This document shows positions 21,571 through 32,511 of a DNA stretch of 64,000 nt, in pieces. This DNA is from Mantis religiosa (lineage: Eukaryota > Arthropoda > Insecta > Mantodea > Mantidae): the NCBI GenBank assembly GCA_030765055.1, contig CM060955.1, forward strand, positions 98,357,037 through 98,421,036. Reading direction: 5' to 3'. The position numbers were made by a program, and so were the translations under genes. The notes beneath the pieces were generated by a model. That model was not told the DNA's origin. It searched no databases and saw only the letters and a list, made by a program, of their open reading frames with translations. The stretch's first letter is position 1, and every line of letters starts with the position of its first letter.

Positions 21571-22606
21571 AAAACATGGTACAGATACGTAGACGACATC
21601 TTTGCAATAGTGCCCTACAAACTAATAGATGATGCTTTGAAACTACTCAACCTGCAAGAACCCAGCATACAATTCACAGTGGAAACTGAAGAGGACTGTA
21701 CTCTACCTTATTTAGATCTTAAAATAAAAAAAAGCAATGAAAAACTAGAATTTGGCATTCATAAAAAAGCAACACACACAGATAATTACATCAAAGCAAA
21801 TAGTTTCAACCCAATTCCACACAAACATGCAACCATCAACAGTCTGACACACAGATTAGTAAATCTACCTCTCAGCCAGCAAGAATATCAAAACGAATAC
21901 CATCAAATCTTAAAAACTGCAATTAAAAATGGATATGGAAAAAAACCTTGTAGATAAAAAACTAAAATTATTCAAACTTCAAAAGAGATTAAAACAGATC
22001 ACAGCTCTCACACCAATAAAACAAGAAATTAGTTTTGCTAAATTTACTTACCACCCCTGGGCCACAAAAAAGTTCCAAAAAATATTCAAGAAATACAATA
22101 TAACATTGGCACCAAAAAACAATTACAACATTAAAAGCCTACTTCACAGTAATAATACTGATAAGATAAAACCAGAGGAAAAGTTAGGCATTTACAAGAT
22201 TAAGTGTAAAGACTGTGAAAAAATTTACATAGGGAGGACAAAAAGAAACATAGGCACTAGAAAGAAAGAACACTTCAGGCACTTAAGATACAAAAATATT
22301 GATAAATCTGCAATAGCAGATCATTTCTGGTCTGAAAATCATGAAATTGAAGATAACACAGAATTACTAAAATACGTACAGAAACATAGTGAACTCGTCA
22401 TATGGGAGAGGATATACATAGAAAAACATAAAAACCAACTAATGAACTTTGAAATCCCGCTAGAAGAGAATCCCACATTTAAGTTCATCACTAAATCCAC
22501 AGATGGCAGCAACAACCCCAGAATTACCCACACCGCTGGATCTAACTTCAGTCGCACAAGAGCCGTAGATGCAAGCGATGATTTGCGAAACATGTCCTCA
22601 AAATAG
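21571..22606 (+). pseudogene. Penelope-like RT end and GIY-YIG endonuclease, right arm
   Basis: It begins with KTWYRYVDDIFAIV (from about 21572), so it is 5' truncated a few bases upstream of the point where the left arm homology starts. A one-base insertion (seven A instead of six) near 21940 shifts the frame between YGKK and NLVDKK. The GIY-YIG region is intact. About ten residue differences from the left arm are visible, for example R to W in ELVI.ERIY. Stop at 22604-22606. Confidence 0.85.
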
Positions 22607-22673
22607 GTACGAAAGTGAAGCAGATGTGTAAAAAATACGACTCATCTATAATTTAATAAATACATGCATATTG

Positions 22674-22678
<5 letters not shown>

Positions 22679-22704
<26 letters not shown>
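22679..22704. repeat. (TA)n microsatellite
   Basis: Thirteen TA units directly right of the Penelope-like insertion. Confidence 0.9.
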
Positions 22705-23087
22705 ATAAACGTAATTGAAGTATCCAATTGTAAAGCCTGGTGTTTTGTAAAACTAGAACAGACTTTTGTCTTGGCCTTATAAAATAAAGAGACAAATTGA
22801 AATTTAATTTATGTAATCTAAAGCAAAACCAGACCAACTAATTTATATAACCAGCTATATTATCTCATTATTTGATGTGTGTTGCAGTTAAAATATGTGT
22901 GGAATCTTTATGGTCATTAAGACAACTTTATTCATTCAAATCAAGCATAGTATCAATTTACATCGACACAAGGCCTTGCCTATTCACCATAAGTAAGGTT
23001 AATCAGACAATGCCAGGGAACAATTGAAAAAACTATATAAGTGACAGAGTTTTATAAACCAACCACAAATAAACTAATAACTCTTCT

Positions 23088-23235
23088 ACACTAGCCATGT
23101 GTAAGAAGGTTTGGATAGAGTTAGACTGAAAAATTCAATGCTATAGCCTGTATTTGAACCACAGATCTGGTGTGTGTATGTGTGTGAGTGTGTGCATGTG
23201 TGCATGTGCATGCGTGTGTGTGTGCATGTGCGCAT
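23088..23235 (-). repeat. SINE family C fragment followed by (TG)n
   Basis: About 80 bp match the minus-strand end of the family (CACTAGCCATGTGT, AAAAATTCAATGC, TTTGAACCAC). At about 23168-23233 a variable TG/TGCA microsatellite follows. Confidence 0.65.
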
Positions 23236-23918
23236 TAATGTTTAGCAGTTTCACATTAAGGGCTGGCAACCCTTAAATTTCCTGTCCGACCATAAAAAGC
23301 CATCATTATAATTGTTACAGCTACAGTGTTTATTCAGATTTTATATTAAATGCCTTATAAAACAAAATTTAAAATGTTATAGTATTTAATTTTGTAGTAT
23401 TTTAAATATAATGTGTCTTACAAGTTTAGAATTAGCTTTCCAATTCTTATATCAGTCAATTAACGATTTGAAGAACTGAATGCAGTAGCGAAGCATAGCA
23501 TGATATTTAAGGAAGCGGCTCCTGTATATCTGCATCTCATGGACTTGGATTCAAAATTTGTTGCTGTATACAGTAGTGCTTCCATAAATGTCATACCATG
23601 CTTCGCCCCTGGCTGAAGTAATTGCTTATGTAGATTACTTTCACAACAATAGCAATAATACTCCATTAAGTGACAGAGTTTGTTTTCTCACATAACTTTC
23701 CAGCACTTCTTTTGACTTCTGAAATCATCACTGTCATGATTGGAATACTTTGTATACCTACCAGTAAAATTTCTAAGACATTACTAACACACATGCAAAT
23801 AAATGCGGGTTACCTAGGCCCCAAATACATTGTGGCCACAAAGCTGTGGTTTCCAGCTGTGGTTTGATTCTGTAATGGCATTTAAGTGAGCTAAAACATA
23901 ATTGCTTTGTATCAATAG
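23236..23918. other. Intron 3 stretch, nothing recognised
   Basis: The short frames at 23460-23666 and 23670-23867 show no domain. Confidence 0.35.
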
Positions 23919-24342
23919 TGTTGCAGCGACGAGCATAAAAGGTTTGGCACAAATAAATAACAGACGGATAGTGTTTCTCAGAGATAAAGAGCTTGCATAA
24001 GCAGATAAACAGATAAAGGACTTGCCGGCACAGATTAAGTTACGCTTCTGGAAGGCGATAGAACAGTCGATTTCTTGTTTGTTCCAGAAATCTCTCGAAT
24101 TTATCAATGAGATATTTAAGAAGGCGAAGACTCGCCAAGAGTCAGTTGTGAACAGTAGTAAACATGATATGGAGTAAACAGCAGTAGAGTGTTTGTGTGG
24201 TCATCGACCTTGGTAGATTGAGAAGGTGTATGTGACGTAATTCTGCTGTAACCTGCTACTGTGAGTGTATCTCTACGCAAATAAATAACATTTAGAATTT
24301 CTGCAAATTGGACTTTTAATTCTACGAACCCACAAAATCACA
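23919..24342 (+). repeat. Solo LTR, 424 bp
   Basis: It starts TGTTGCAGCGAC and ends CACAAAATCACA, flanked by ATAG (23915-23918, 24343-24346). Its right end (TTTCTGCAAATTGGACTTTTA, then ACCCACAAA) recurs at 35394-35811 and 50241-51075. AATAAATAAC near 24285 may be its poly(A) signal. No internal coding sequence accompanies it, as expected after LTR-LTR recombination. Confidence 0.65.
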
Positions 24343-24874
24343 ATAGATAGATGTCCAGTTGGTAAGTTGGTAGTGGTTGGTCTGTACGACAACACAGTGT
24401 CAATAGGATAGACTAATTAAAGCTTCTTGGATATTAGGCAAACCAATGTACAAGACTGGGAGATGGGTTAAACCTCACGTCTCCTTCAGTAACAACTCTG
24501 GCTTGCACAAAACAAAACTTCAATGTTATTCAATATTTTGTACAGAAAATTCCATCATTCCATTTACCATTCATGTGTTTGGAAATCAATGAATACACTA
24601 GACTGCAAGATTTATTTTTACTTTTTCTTTAAACCAGGGCCATATTCCTAACAGAAAAAGTGGGGGGAGGGGGGGTTGCACACCTAAAAAATTTTCCAGA
24701 TGCTGGAGAACCGATCAGAATTCTGCACTTGTAGATTCGCCTTCCTGTTTTGGTTATCCTCAGTACGCATACAACTTTTTATCCATTCTTTTATGAAATC
24801 CTCTGGGTTCCACATATGTAATGGAGGTGCATTAATAGTCATAAGCATTATTTGAATGTATTTTGAATGTATAT

Positions 24875-25694
24875 CAGGGGCGGCTTCTGAAGGGGGTAGC
24901 ATGTTTGCGCTACAACCAAAATGCTGGGTCTCCCTTTAATGTAATGGCATGTTCCATTTGGAGTTCATTTCGACCTTGTCTAGTGCAGGGGACCTGAGCA
25001 CGTTGTATTGTTTGCAGGTGCCAAGTAGTTCACTCCCAAATGCAAACCACTAGCATACAATAGGGAGGTATAGGGCAGGACAAACCTAGGATTTGCCGAG
25101 GCAAGTAGGGGGACGATGCGGGGCGTATGGCTGCATGTGGTTGGTTGACCTAGCTGCCAGAGAATAGTGGATGCCTAACCTGCTCGTTCTTTCATCACAG
25201 CAGCGGCATCTATTGCGCCTATGTTAAATGTAACCTACGAGTACATAGCCACATGGTTTGTGCCGTGTTTTGTTAGCTCTGCCGTGTTTTGAGTAGTGCA
25301 TCAGAAATATTTATATGAATACAGGTAACTTGTGTTATAAGAAGAAACAATGAATTCCATAAAGTGTCTTTTAGCACATCCTTTTTCAAACATGACCTTA
25401 GAAGGAAAAATTGAACTTAAGCGACTTGGAAGACCCACGCTGAAACTAAACATCACACAGATAGTCAAAACAAAAACAAGATGTTTTAACAGGAACTTTA
25501 ACAACGATGTATACAATAAATATTCTAGAGTATTTATGAAATGTGAATGTTGTGTTATATGCTGTGAATTACCGTTAACTTGTGTGTAGAGCAGTCTGTA
25601 GTGACAGGCTTAAAGAAATTTTGTTACTTTAAAAAATGAAGTTGCATGGATAACTTTGTGAACCACCAATTTTCAGAGCCACCAGCTGCCCCTG
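24875..25694. mobile_element. hAT-type element (inner), 820 bp
   Basis: The termini are CAGGGGCGGCTTCTGA and, inverted, CAGGGGCAGCTGGTGG. The 8-bp duplication ATGTATAT is exact (24867-24874, 25695-25702). It lies wholly inside the outer element and is therefore younger. It carries a transposase N-terminal remnant. Confidence 0.85.
25350..25589 (+). pseudogene. hAT transposase N-terminal remnant
   Basis: The 79-residue frame contains KRLGRPTLKLNITQ and RCFNRNFNNDVYNKYSRV, resembling the start of hAT transposases of the ZMYM/DUF4371 type (LGRP.P.L.I, F....Y....WL.GC). The catalytic domain is absent. The family link is a recollection of motif style, not a search. Confidence 0.4.
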
Positions 25695-25863
25695 ATGTAT
25701 ATATTTTGTATTTTTGCAGTACCTTGAATGTTAAATTAAGAAAGGTAATGAATTAAAAAATGTATAAATAATATTATTAGTAAGGGGACTGTGTCCCCTT
25801 CGAAAAATAGTGGGGGGATGGCATACATCCGCATTCCCCCTCCACTACGGCCCTGCTTTAAAC

Positions 25864-27349
25864 CTATAGAAAGAAACCCAATCTACTTCACCAGAAATGC
25901 ATATTTTGAAGTCCACTACTTCTGCCATAAAAGTAACATTTTAATGGAGAAGATAGATCCATGAAATATCTGTCTATCCAAGAATAGCATAACTCTGGAA
26001 AGAAACCATAATACCAAATTTCATACTCAAGTCAGACACTTTGGTTTGTATTAATAAAACTTTCTCATCTCTAGCTATAATAAATGTGAAAATTTGTTAC
26101 CCTTTTTACTTACTCAAAACGGTTCTAACAAGTATGATTAAAATATAATATATACTTATGAGGGATAATGTACAAAATTAAACGTACATTTTTATCCTTG
26201 TGTTTTCTGTGAATAGTTTGTCAATTATTTTTTATATCAAGTAACATTTTTGCAATTTTGTAAAACTTAGAAATCATAAGAAATAACTGATTTAACTGAT
26301 CTAATTACATCTGAAGATATAATTCATTCATGAACAATTCCTAATTGGTGTAAAATTTGTTATAATTTAAATCCATTATAATACCTTAATCAAATAGGGA
26401 TGAAAAGGAATTTTATCAATATTTCTATTTACCCCTAAAGGGTTATTTGAACTTATTTGATCCAGAAAAAATGAAGAGATCATTAAAATTCACAATTCAT
26501 GCCAATCATTTTGTTGAAGCATTAGCCATTTTAAAACATTGCCTGTGGTATAGTTACACTTTTTCAAGTGAGCATCTTTTAACATTTTGAACATTTGTGA
26601 ATTTCTTTGTTCTATAACAAGAGTTATTGTAAGAAACTATATTTTCCTAAAATCTATTCTAAAAATCATTATCATGCATTTTTTGTTTTTCCTTTTATTT
26701 GTTGTGTTTGTTTAACAATCACTCTTACTACATATGGAACTACAGGCAACATATGCAATGAGTTTATAAATTTGGGGTGGAAACATTCCTTATTTAAATT
26801 TAGGGCACCTCCTCAGCATTTGCCAGTTAGGAGGATTGGGCAAGGTCTGAGAAAAACCTATCAGAGATAACAGTTCTGGCAGGATTGAGCTGCAGGTCTC
26901 ATGTTAATAAGTTCATACTTTCACAAGCTCAGCCAGCTATGTTAACATTATCATATGTCTGATACGTACATCTTTTGGCATGAAAAACAAAGTGTAAAGG
27001 TATCTGAATACTCTGTAACTGCCTGTAAATTTTCCTTCATTCTGATTGAAGCTTTACACAGTTTTTATATATAACTCAGAAACTATAAGAGATAAGCAGA
27101 AACTTAATTTTAGGAAAATTAACTAAAATATGCAGTTTGTGTCAAATTATGTTTTGATAGATTTTATTGTTTTCAAAAACTTCAAGTAATGTTTCAGATA
27201 TTACCATATTTGTGACTTTATTCCTCCATGCTTCTGGCAAACATTTGAATGTTGTTTCTGCATGTTTTATACAAAAAGTAACTTTTTCTTAATTTCTAAC
27301 CAAATAAGATTCCCATTCTTTTACAATTCAATTTTAGTTAAATTCTTAC
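25864..27349. other. Intron 3 stretch, nothing definite
   Basis: At 26800-26930 there are faint traces of a SINE-like block (GGCAAGGTCTGAGAAAAACC). Otherwise it is AT-rich and unremarkable. Confidence 0.35.
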
Positions 27350-27727
27350 CATTAACTTGAGTAGCTCCTGCAATTAGTGCAATAATCCAAGTGAATCCCA
27401 TCAGCAAGGCTAGACGCAGATAAAGAGAAAAATCTCTTTGAGTATTAGAAGGGCTTCTAGAATCAGATGCTGCAGATGATATTAGATAGGCACTCCATGA
27501 GAAGAAGATCACATTCACAATCATGATGAATGCCAATGGAACTAAGCAGAACAGCAGAAGTCCATGTGGTTTCCCCAGCCAACAGAAGGGGCCAATACCA
27601 TAACCAGGCTGTAGATCTTCAGGAAATGTGTTTGGACAAAACTCAGCAATAACAGCAAGTATAATGATCAATGCTGGTAGCAACCAGGTCCATAATGAGT
27701 AAATGCTGTATCTTTTCCATTGTGTAC
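27350..27727 (-). CDS. GPCR exon 3: TM4 to TM6
   Basis: The acceptor is TTTTGTTTATAG before 27727 and the donor is G|GTAAGA at 27350/27349, both phase 1. Residues 535-659 cover TM4 (YSLWTWLLPALIIILAV), an extracellular loop with Cys 564 and Cys 582, TM5 (LLLFCLVPLAFIMIVNVIFF), a short intracellular loop, and TM6 (LALLMGFTWIIALIAG). The MGFTWII segment is characteristic of family-B-like receptors. Apparent extra residues before TQWK and after QVNG in the open frame are intronic. Confidence 0.9.
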
Positions 27728-28402
27728 CTATAAACAAAACCAGTTTCTCTTTATTGCCTATTCATGAAGGATATCCATTCATAATAGTACCCCACAATAA
27801 ATATTGGATGTGTTTCTTTACTTGATTTCCCCTAACCTTTAAAAAGCTGTTCATATGAAAGCTTTTCTTGTATCTATTTCTTTTTAATCAAGATAATATT
27901 TGTAGATATGCTTTGCAATATTTCTTTGTCAGTTCAAGGGGGCTATGGGAGACCTAATTCATACTCGATTCTTAAAATACAGGTGGCTACATCCTTGCTT
28001 TGAAATTTTACTTTTTACATGATTACCATAAAAGAAAAATAGCAACTTGCAGTTGATAAAATATAAAGTATTTGTAAATGTAAACTAAAAGCAAAGAATA
28101 TCTTGAACATGTTAAAGCCACAAAAATATTACAATAACCTTAAAAATTCAAGGCAAAACAATCTGTTTATTGAAGTGCTTTATGTTTTCTGTGGATTAGA
28201 ACTCTATTTGAGCTAAATTTTAATCGTTGAACTCTGTAACAATTTTTGTAAACTTTTTTCTTTCTTCTGTATGAAAAATTCCATTTTAGAGATGTTTTAC
28301 ATCTGTATGAAAAATAAGGATTCTGTGTAAGTAAAGTGTACAGCCAAATTAAATTATACCTATAAATAATATATCTATAAATAAAACTGCAATCAAAACT
28401 TT

Positions 28403-28434
<32 letters not shown>

Positions 28435-28518
28435 GATGAATAAACAATAGTACCATGTATTACATATAAATATGAACTAACTTCAAAACAAAAATTATAT
28501 TTTAAAAATGTGTGTACA

Positions 28519-28742
28519 CGCCTTGGTAGCGTAGATGGTAGTGTGTCTGACTTACATTCAACAGGTCCTGAGTTTGAATCTCGGTCAGGGTGAGTTACCT
28601 GGATAAGGTTTTCTGTGGAGTTTCACTTATCTTGAAAGACAAATGTCAGTTAACTCGAAAATCTATGAACCCTGGGCTCATTTGAACATCACTTTACCCA
28701 CTTCATTCATTATCCGATAGTACTTGACGTTGGAGGACGTAA
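28519..28742 (+). repeat. SINE family A copy in intron 2
   Basis: The head CGCCTTGGTAGCGTAGATGG gives the A-box and GAGTTTGAATCTCGG the B-box. The body runs to the GTTGGAGGACGTAA tail. It is antisense to the receptor gene. Confidence 0.8.
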
Positions 28743-29435
28743 AATACACCAAAAATATGTGTATGTGTGTGAGTGTGCATGTGCTTGCACTTACATGTGT
28801 GCGTATTGCTACCCTTTCATGTAAGAACAGCTCGTTTTATGAAACTTAGCATGTAGCAGTTAGGAGAAAAAAGTATTTATTGCATTGTTTTTACTTTCTC
28901 CTTAGATGAAGGAGCTACTAATCAATGAAATTTGAAGATCTTGCTTATTATTCAACTTTTAACAAAATTTTAAGACCAAGACTGGTTATTTATAATATTT
29001 AAAATATTATACCAGTGTTTGTTACTACTAATTATGCACAACATAAACCAATTTCAGTGTGAAACATTTGTATTTGTGGTCAGCTTTGAAAGTATAAGGA
29101 AGGGGCACAAGGTTTGTACTGTTATTTATTGCTTTTGTTTTGTTTATTTATGTTTTAATTATACTTCAGAGTAAGTAGTTTTAGTAGTTCACAAGTATAT
29201 AACAAGTGAGCTGCCAAGATAATAGACAACAGTGATGCAGAGAGAGACAATAGAGAAACTGAAGGAGACCTTGAAATGCAGAGAGACGAAGAAAAAGGGG
29301 GACAAAAGAGTGAGGAGAGATATTGAGATAGTAGAATAATCTACATGTATAAAACAATAATGCCAAAAGATCCTGCTGACAACTAGATAGTCATGTCACT
29401 ATTTCTGTTATTAGAGGAAGTAGATAAAAATGAAC

Positions 29436-29470
29436 ACCATAGTGGTGGTGGTGGTGGTGGTGGTGGTGGC
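29436..29470. repeat. (GGT)n microsatellite
   Basis: About eleven GGT units in intron 2, about 110 bp from the exon 2 donor. Confidence 0.9.
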
Positions 29471-29580
29471 AGTGATCTGTGATACCAGTGTAAAGGAACT
29501 GACAGTTATGATTTATCCTCCTTTTCAAAAAGTTACAGATTACATTTTATCAGCTAAGCTAGGAAGTAAGCATATCTTAC

Positions 29581-31058
29581 CTGAGGTGACTATTAATTTT
29601 GCAGTTGCTTGACGTAGCACCCTAAAAATGTCAAATGCTATGGTGAGCATCCAGGAGAAAGCTGCAAGAAGGCTGTAATGCATCACGATAGCAATGGTAA
29701 CACATGAAGAAGCATGCACTTCTGTCCAGCTGACTGTGATGAAACATATATAAAGGAACAATAAAGCCACACACAGGGAGGCTAAGTTTAAAGAAGAGAG
29801 GTTATGTAATTTTGGGGTAAGAATAAAAACAACAAGATGGAGGATGAGGAATACAACAGAAATAGTAATACCAATAGCCGTTATAATACCCCATAGATAA
29901 TCATGTCCAGTCCACAGAAATTCTCTTGGTATGCAAATAAGAAGTCTGTCATCACTGGTGATTATAAACTCTCTTTCACTGTAGTTTCTATCATACCTTG
30001 GTACATAGACAGCAAGATCATTGTCATCCACTAAATATGTATCAGGTTCAAGGCAAATCTTTGAACAGCTTATAAAATCTTGACTGTATAAATCATCATC
30101 AAAGTCAGTCATGTTACATGCTTTAACACTTGTAAAGGGTATGGTTGTACTTGAACTGCTCTCATTATTTGCAAGCCCATCTCCATTACGAAAAGACACT
30201 TCTTTATAGAAGATCTCCCGACATGAATGATACAGAGGATCATATATCTCAGTTCTACTACTACATTTACTTTGTTTCTCTAAATTCTGCCAATTCAGTA
30301 GTAAAGAAAATGGTGGTAAATATTCAGGTGCTGCAGCATTAGGCCTTACTCTCATTGTAATACATGGTCCTGAGCCAAAAAATATTACATCATTGCAGGT
30401 AGCACAGTGCTCATTTCGGTAAGATGTGTCATTACTGCACACATAGCTAAGGTATGCTTCACATTCTGTTCTTACTGATTCATCTGTCCAGTTTGATGGA
30501 CATGTGCTTATAGCATTGCTAACACAACCACGATCATCAAACACTCCTGGATATGGTGCCTCTATCATAATGGTGCAATTATTATCTATTTCTTCGCTCT
30601 TATTTGTTCTGGTTCTGTTGACTGTCCAAGTTTGTCTCTCTGAGTCAAAATGCAACAGCTCTAGAGCTTCCTCATCTGTTAAACTCCTATTCCAATTAGC
30701 CTCGCAATAGAACTTCAAGGACCAAATACGGATTGTTCCTTCATCAACATCATTGTTACAGAAGGCACAGTACCAGTTACGATATGTTGTATTAGTTCTG
30801 TTGCTTGTTAATGGTACATCAAACAGAGGATCATGGTAGATGTTGTCTGACCTCTCGCATTTGGTTCGAATTGCTGCATCATCCCAATCTAGTAGACATT
30901 TACTCTTTAAATAATAATCTCTTCCACTGACTGAGGTGCAGGTGAACTGAGAAGCTCCCTTTTGTTGCTGTTCAGCAACAAAGTGCTCGGATTCTGGACA
31001 GCAGTCCCCATATTGTGCACACAAGGGATCACATCGACAACTTGAACCACATTTTGTC
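29581..31058 (-). CDS. GPCR exon 2: SMB-like module, ectodomain, TM1 to TM3
   Basis: The acceptor is TTTTGTGCTGCAG before 31058 (phase 2) and the donor is TCAG|GTAAGATAT at 29581 (phase 1). Residues 42-533 begin with KCGSSCRCDPLCAQYGDCCP, a compact somatomedin-B-like pattern in which the usual first Cys is missing. About 380 extracellular residues follow, with many Cys and about eleven N-X-S/T sites. There is no canonical GPS cleavage motif before TM1, as in Methuselah rather than classical adhesion receptors. TM1 is about 429-454, TM2 460-483, TM3 490-515. The ligand cannot be told from sequence. The open frame's extra residues (MCCR at the start, KICLLPSLADKM at the end) are intronic. Confidence 0.9.
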
Positions 31059-31814
31059 CTGCAGCACAAAAGAAAATTCCATTACACACATAAAAATCAT
31101 GATAACCAAGTAAAAACATTGTCACAATAAAAGTGAGAATTTCTAATTTAGCTCACTCATTTAGTTTTATTTAGGAAATTTACATTATTGCAGCCATATG
31201 TATCTCTGATCAGAACGGTGGGGAAGGTCCTTCCCAGTAATTTTTATGATCTTAGTTTATTATTATATTTATCTTTTATTTTTGTTTCATTTATTACTGT
31301 AATGTATGGAATGACAATTTCTGAAAACCTTTGAGCTGATCAATGCAAAAAAAGACAGCACATAATAATTTGTTTTCTATAATTTTGTTCCTTTTTTATG
31401 TACATTTATACCAATTTTTGAAACTTAGTTGCACGTTATATTTTATTTCATTTTTATTTTGTCTAGCAGTTACATATAGTAGATAGAAGAACTATTGCAT
31501 TCCATTCAAAAATCTGGTACCTATTGAGATTTCAAAAGACTTGTATGTTTTTAGATTCCCTGAAGAACTTTTAAGAAAAGGTGTCTGTGGAGAAAGATAA
31601 TCTTGGAGACATTCTTGTGATTTTAATAATTATTATTAGTAGGCCACTGGCAAACAATTTTCATCCCTTTACACACAAATAATAAAACGTGATTTCTAGT
31701 CCTATAACTTTTATATAAGAAAGATGCTGTAATTTAGTCCCTTTGTTTTTGTTAAATGACTATGTGAGAAATAAACAAAATCAGAGCAATGCACTCACGT
31801 GACTTTCTCTACTC
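31059..31814. other. Start of intron 1, AT-rich
   Basis: Intron 1 runs to 58259. This first part shows no repeats or coding signals. Confidence 0.4.
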
Positions 31815-32245
31815 TTGTATAGTTGCACTGCTTGAACCATTACCCTGCCTTTATCTTTGTTAATAGATACCTCTCAGATAACGCACTAATTATGCTTGTA
31901 AGAGTGAGAGGTGAACTGCTGCGCTGACCCTGTGCTAAGCACCAATGAACACATCACCTCAGCCAATGGAATTTGCAGGAATCACATGACAGATAGATGT
32001 TCACTCCACGTAGAGTAATCAGTGCATTATCTGAGAGGTATCTGTTACCAAAGATAAATCCATGGTAACCGTTCGAGCCCTGTGCTAAGCACCAATGAAC
32101 GCATAACTTCAGCCAATGAAATTTGCAGGAATTGCAAATGACAGATAGGTGTTCACTCCATGTAGAGTAATCAGTGCATTATCTGAGAGGTATCTATTAC
32201 CAAAGATAAATCTATGTTAACCGTTCGAGCAGCGTTACTATACAA
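31815..32245. mobile_element. MITE with about 75-bp TIRs and an internal tandem duplication
   Basis: The left TIR (31815-31891) pairs with the right one (32166-32245): TTGTATAG and ATACCTCTCAGATAA on one side, TTATCTGAGAGGTAT and CTATACAA on the other. The segment with GTGCTAAGCACCAATGAAC to ACCGTTCGAGC is duplicated (about 31928-32075 and 32077-32227), so one right TIR is internal. No coding capacity; superfamily unknown. Confidence 0.6.
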
Positions 32246-32313
32246 AATATTCTCACAAATGCTTATTCCTCTATTTACTTCATGTTAAACATTTATAGAA
32301 ATTATCTTTTTGC

Positions 32314-32318
<5 letters not shown>

Positions 32319-32386
<68 letters not shown>

Positions 32387-32413
32387 TGGGTGTGGGTGTG
32401 GGTGTGGGGGTGT

Positions 32414-32448
<35 letters not shown>

Positions 32449-32477
32449 CGTGTGTGCGTGCGTGCGTGCGTGCGCGT

Positions 32478-32511
<34 letters not shown>
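32319..32511. repeat. (TG)n microsatellite
   Basis: About 190 bp of TG with TGGG, TGCG and related interruptions. All the Val/Cys and Thr/His frames here are artefacts. Confidence 0.95.

Larger units (their letters stand above)
20108..22657. mobile_element. Penelope-like element, inverted dimer with 12-bp target duplication
   Basis: AAATACATGCAT at 20096-20107 and 22658-22669 flanks the unit. From the left: a 43-bp one-sided extension (20108-20150), a minus-strand arm (20151-21226), a loop of about 350 bp holding an RT N-terminal fragment (21227-21570), and a plus-strand arm (21571-22657). The arms are about 97% alike by eye over about 1.08 kb. Penelope-like elements are retroelements with a distinctive RT, often fused to a GIY-YIG nuclease, and complex inverted or tandem copies are known for them. 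It sits in intron 3 of the receptor gene. Confidence 0.9.
24635..25855. mobile_element. hAT-type element (outer), non-autonomous, holding a second hAT
   Basis: The termini are CAGGGCCATATT on the left and, inverted, CAGGGCCGTAGT on the right, both followed by G-rich stretches. The 8-bp target duplication CTTTAAAC is exact (24627-24634, 25856-25863); 8 bp is the hAT length. Without the inner insertion it is only about 390 bp, so it is non-autonomous. Confidence 0.8.
27728..29580. other. Intron 2 of the receptor gene
   Basis: 1853 bp, GT...AG on the minus strand. It contains a plus-oriented SINE A copy, a poly-T run at about 28409-28434 and a GGT microsatellite. No further exon is evident. Confidence 0.7.

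Noticed and set aside
30145..30710. Plus-strand ORFs across the receptor exon (30145-30342, 30504-30710)
   Set aside because: Antisense shadows of exon 2.
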